A stretch of 64,000 bases of DNA from Thioalkalivibrio paradoxus ARh 1 (lineage in GTDB: Bacteria; Pseudomonadota; Gammaproteobacteria; Ectothiorhodospirales; Ectothiorhodospiraceae), in NCBI RefSeq assembly GCF_000227685.2, contig NZ_CP007029.1, forward strand, positions 2,764,501-2,828,500. The letters run 5' to 3'. The translations under genes were made by a program, and so were the position numbers. The stretch's first letter is position 1. Each line of letters begins with the position of its first letter. Under the pieces are notes generated by a model. The model worked only from the letters and a program-made list of their open reading frames with translations, did not search any database and had not been told where the DNA came from. Shown in pieces: positions 63,571 to 64,000 of this stretch.

Positions 63571-64000
63571 ATGATCAACTCCATCAACGTGCTGTTCATC
63601 ACTCAAAGCCCGGACACGGCCGGGCAGGTGATCGGTTGTATCCGTTTCCGCGGCCGTGCGGTTCGTCCAAAACAGGCCGGCAACCGACGGGATCTCGAAC
63701 GACTGCTGCAGAGCTACCGCTTCGATGTGGTCCTGTTGGTCGACAATGACCTGGATCTGGCCCTGGAGGATGTGACCCGGGCACTGCAGCAGAGTGGACG
63801 TCAGACCCCGATCATCGTGCTCACCGACCGACCCGAAGCCCAACGGCTGGAGGACATCGACGCGGGTGCGTTCAGCGCGGTCGGATCCCAGTGCCACGAC
63901 ATGGCTGCAGCCATGACCCTGAAGGCGGTCGATCACCTGCAGCGTACGCGCGAACTCCACCACCTGCGGACCCTGCTCCGGGAAGCCGACCGGCGGTACC
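63571..64000 (+). CDS. N-terminal part of a signalling protein with a degenerate receiver domain (cut by window end)
   Basis: The first 143 codons are present; the gene runs off the right edge. GGAAAG lies shortly before the ATG. The sequence folds like a receiver domain (beta strand INVLFITQSP, then FDVVLLVDND, PIIVLTDR, AFSAVGSQ), but the expected phospho-Asp and its acidic pocket are not in place and the switch Lys is missing. The helix after it (LQRTRELHHLRTLLREADRRY) is the kind of linker that precedes PAS-GGDEF-EAL modules in FimX-like proteins. That identity is inference only. Confidence 0.6.
   Translation, partial: MINSINVLFITQSPDTAGQVIGCIRFRGRAVRPKQAGNRRDLERLLQSYRFDVVLLVDNDLDLALEDVTRALQQSGRQTPIIVLTDRPEAQRLEDIDAGAFSAVGSQCHDMAAAMTLKAVDHLQRTRELHHLRTLLREADRRY

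Overview
The window is one continuous stretch of a GC-rich (roughly two-thirds G+C) gammaproteobacterial chromosome. The gene content and order (dksA-gluQ; tpiA-secG-tRNA-Leu; rimP-nusA-infB-rbfA-truB-rpsO-pnp; carAB-greA; folP-glmM; prmB-aroC) are those of Gammaproteobacteria. A complete 14-gene nuo operon between tRNA-Leu and initiator tRNA, a CbbY-type phosphatase and a VC_2705-type symporter locus make a Chromatiales/Ectothiorhodospiraceae-like organism the best guess; that last step is inference. No phage, IS, CRISPR or plasmid genes are visible. Almost all sequence is coding, and most genes look intact.

Layout. 1-2.6 kb: the tail of an unknown gene, a CbbY-like HAD phosphatase, dksA and gluQ. 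2.9-7.3 kb: a CbrA/CbrB-like two-component system, made of a 56-residue membrane peptide, a transporter-type sensor kinase and an NtrC-family regulator, joined by overlapping start and stop codons. 7.4-16.4 kb: a module for uptake and activation of a small organic acid, probably acetate: DUF294/CBS protein, DUF4212 small subunit, sodium/solute symporter, second DUF294/CBS protein, DnaQ-like exonuclease and acetyl-CoA synthetase. In front of it lie a near-perfect sigma-54 promoter and two identical-half-site palindromes, the layout expected of a target of the neighbouring NtrC-type regulator. 16.5-19.8 kb: an Anbu (proteasome-like peptidase) locus with its usual alpha-E and ATP-grasp partners. 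20.1-20.8 kb: a SAM methyltransferase.

20.8-30.4 kb (minus strand): pnp, rpsO, truB, rbfA, infB, nusA, rimP and initiator tRNA, the translation/transcription-factor operon. Its leader carries two intrinsic-terminator-like hairpins. 30.6-45.3 kb (minus): nuoA-N, encoding proton-pumping NADH:quinone oxidoreductase, with a good sigma-70 promoter. 45.6-58.4 kb: tRNA-Leu(GAG), secG, tpiA, glmM, folP, ftsH, rlmE, yhbY (plus strand), greA, carB, carA, a small monooxygenase-fold protein and dapB. 58.4-58.7 kb: an intergenic cluster of short palindromic and direct repeats. 58.7-64 kb: an MFS transporter, aroC, a rhodanese, prmB and the start of a protein with a degenerate receiver domain.

How it fits together: housekeeping translation, respiration and precursor synthesis (pyrimidine/arginine, folate, amino sugars, lysine, chorismate) surround one accessory metabolic island (about 3-16 kb), in which the sensor/regulator pair most likely switches on the adjacent carboxylate uptake genes through sigma-54.
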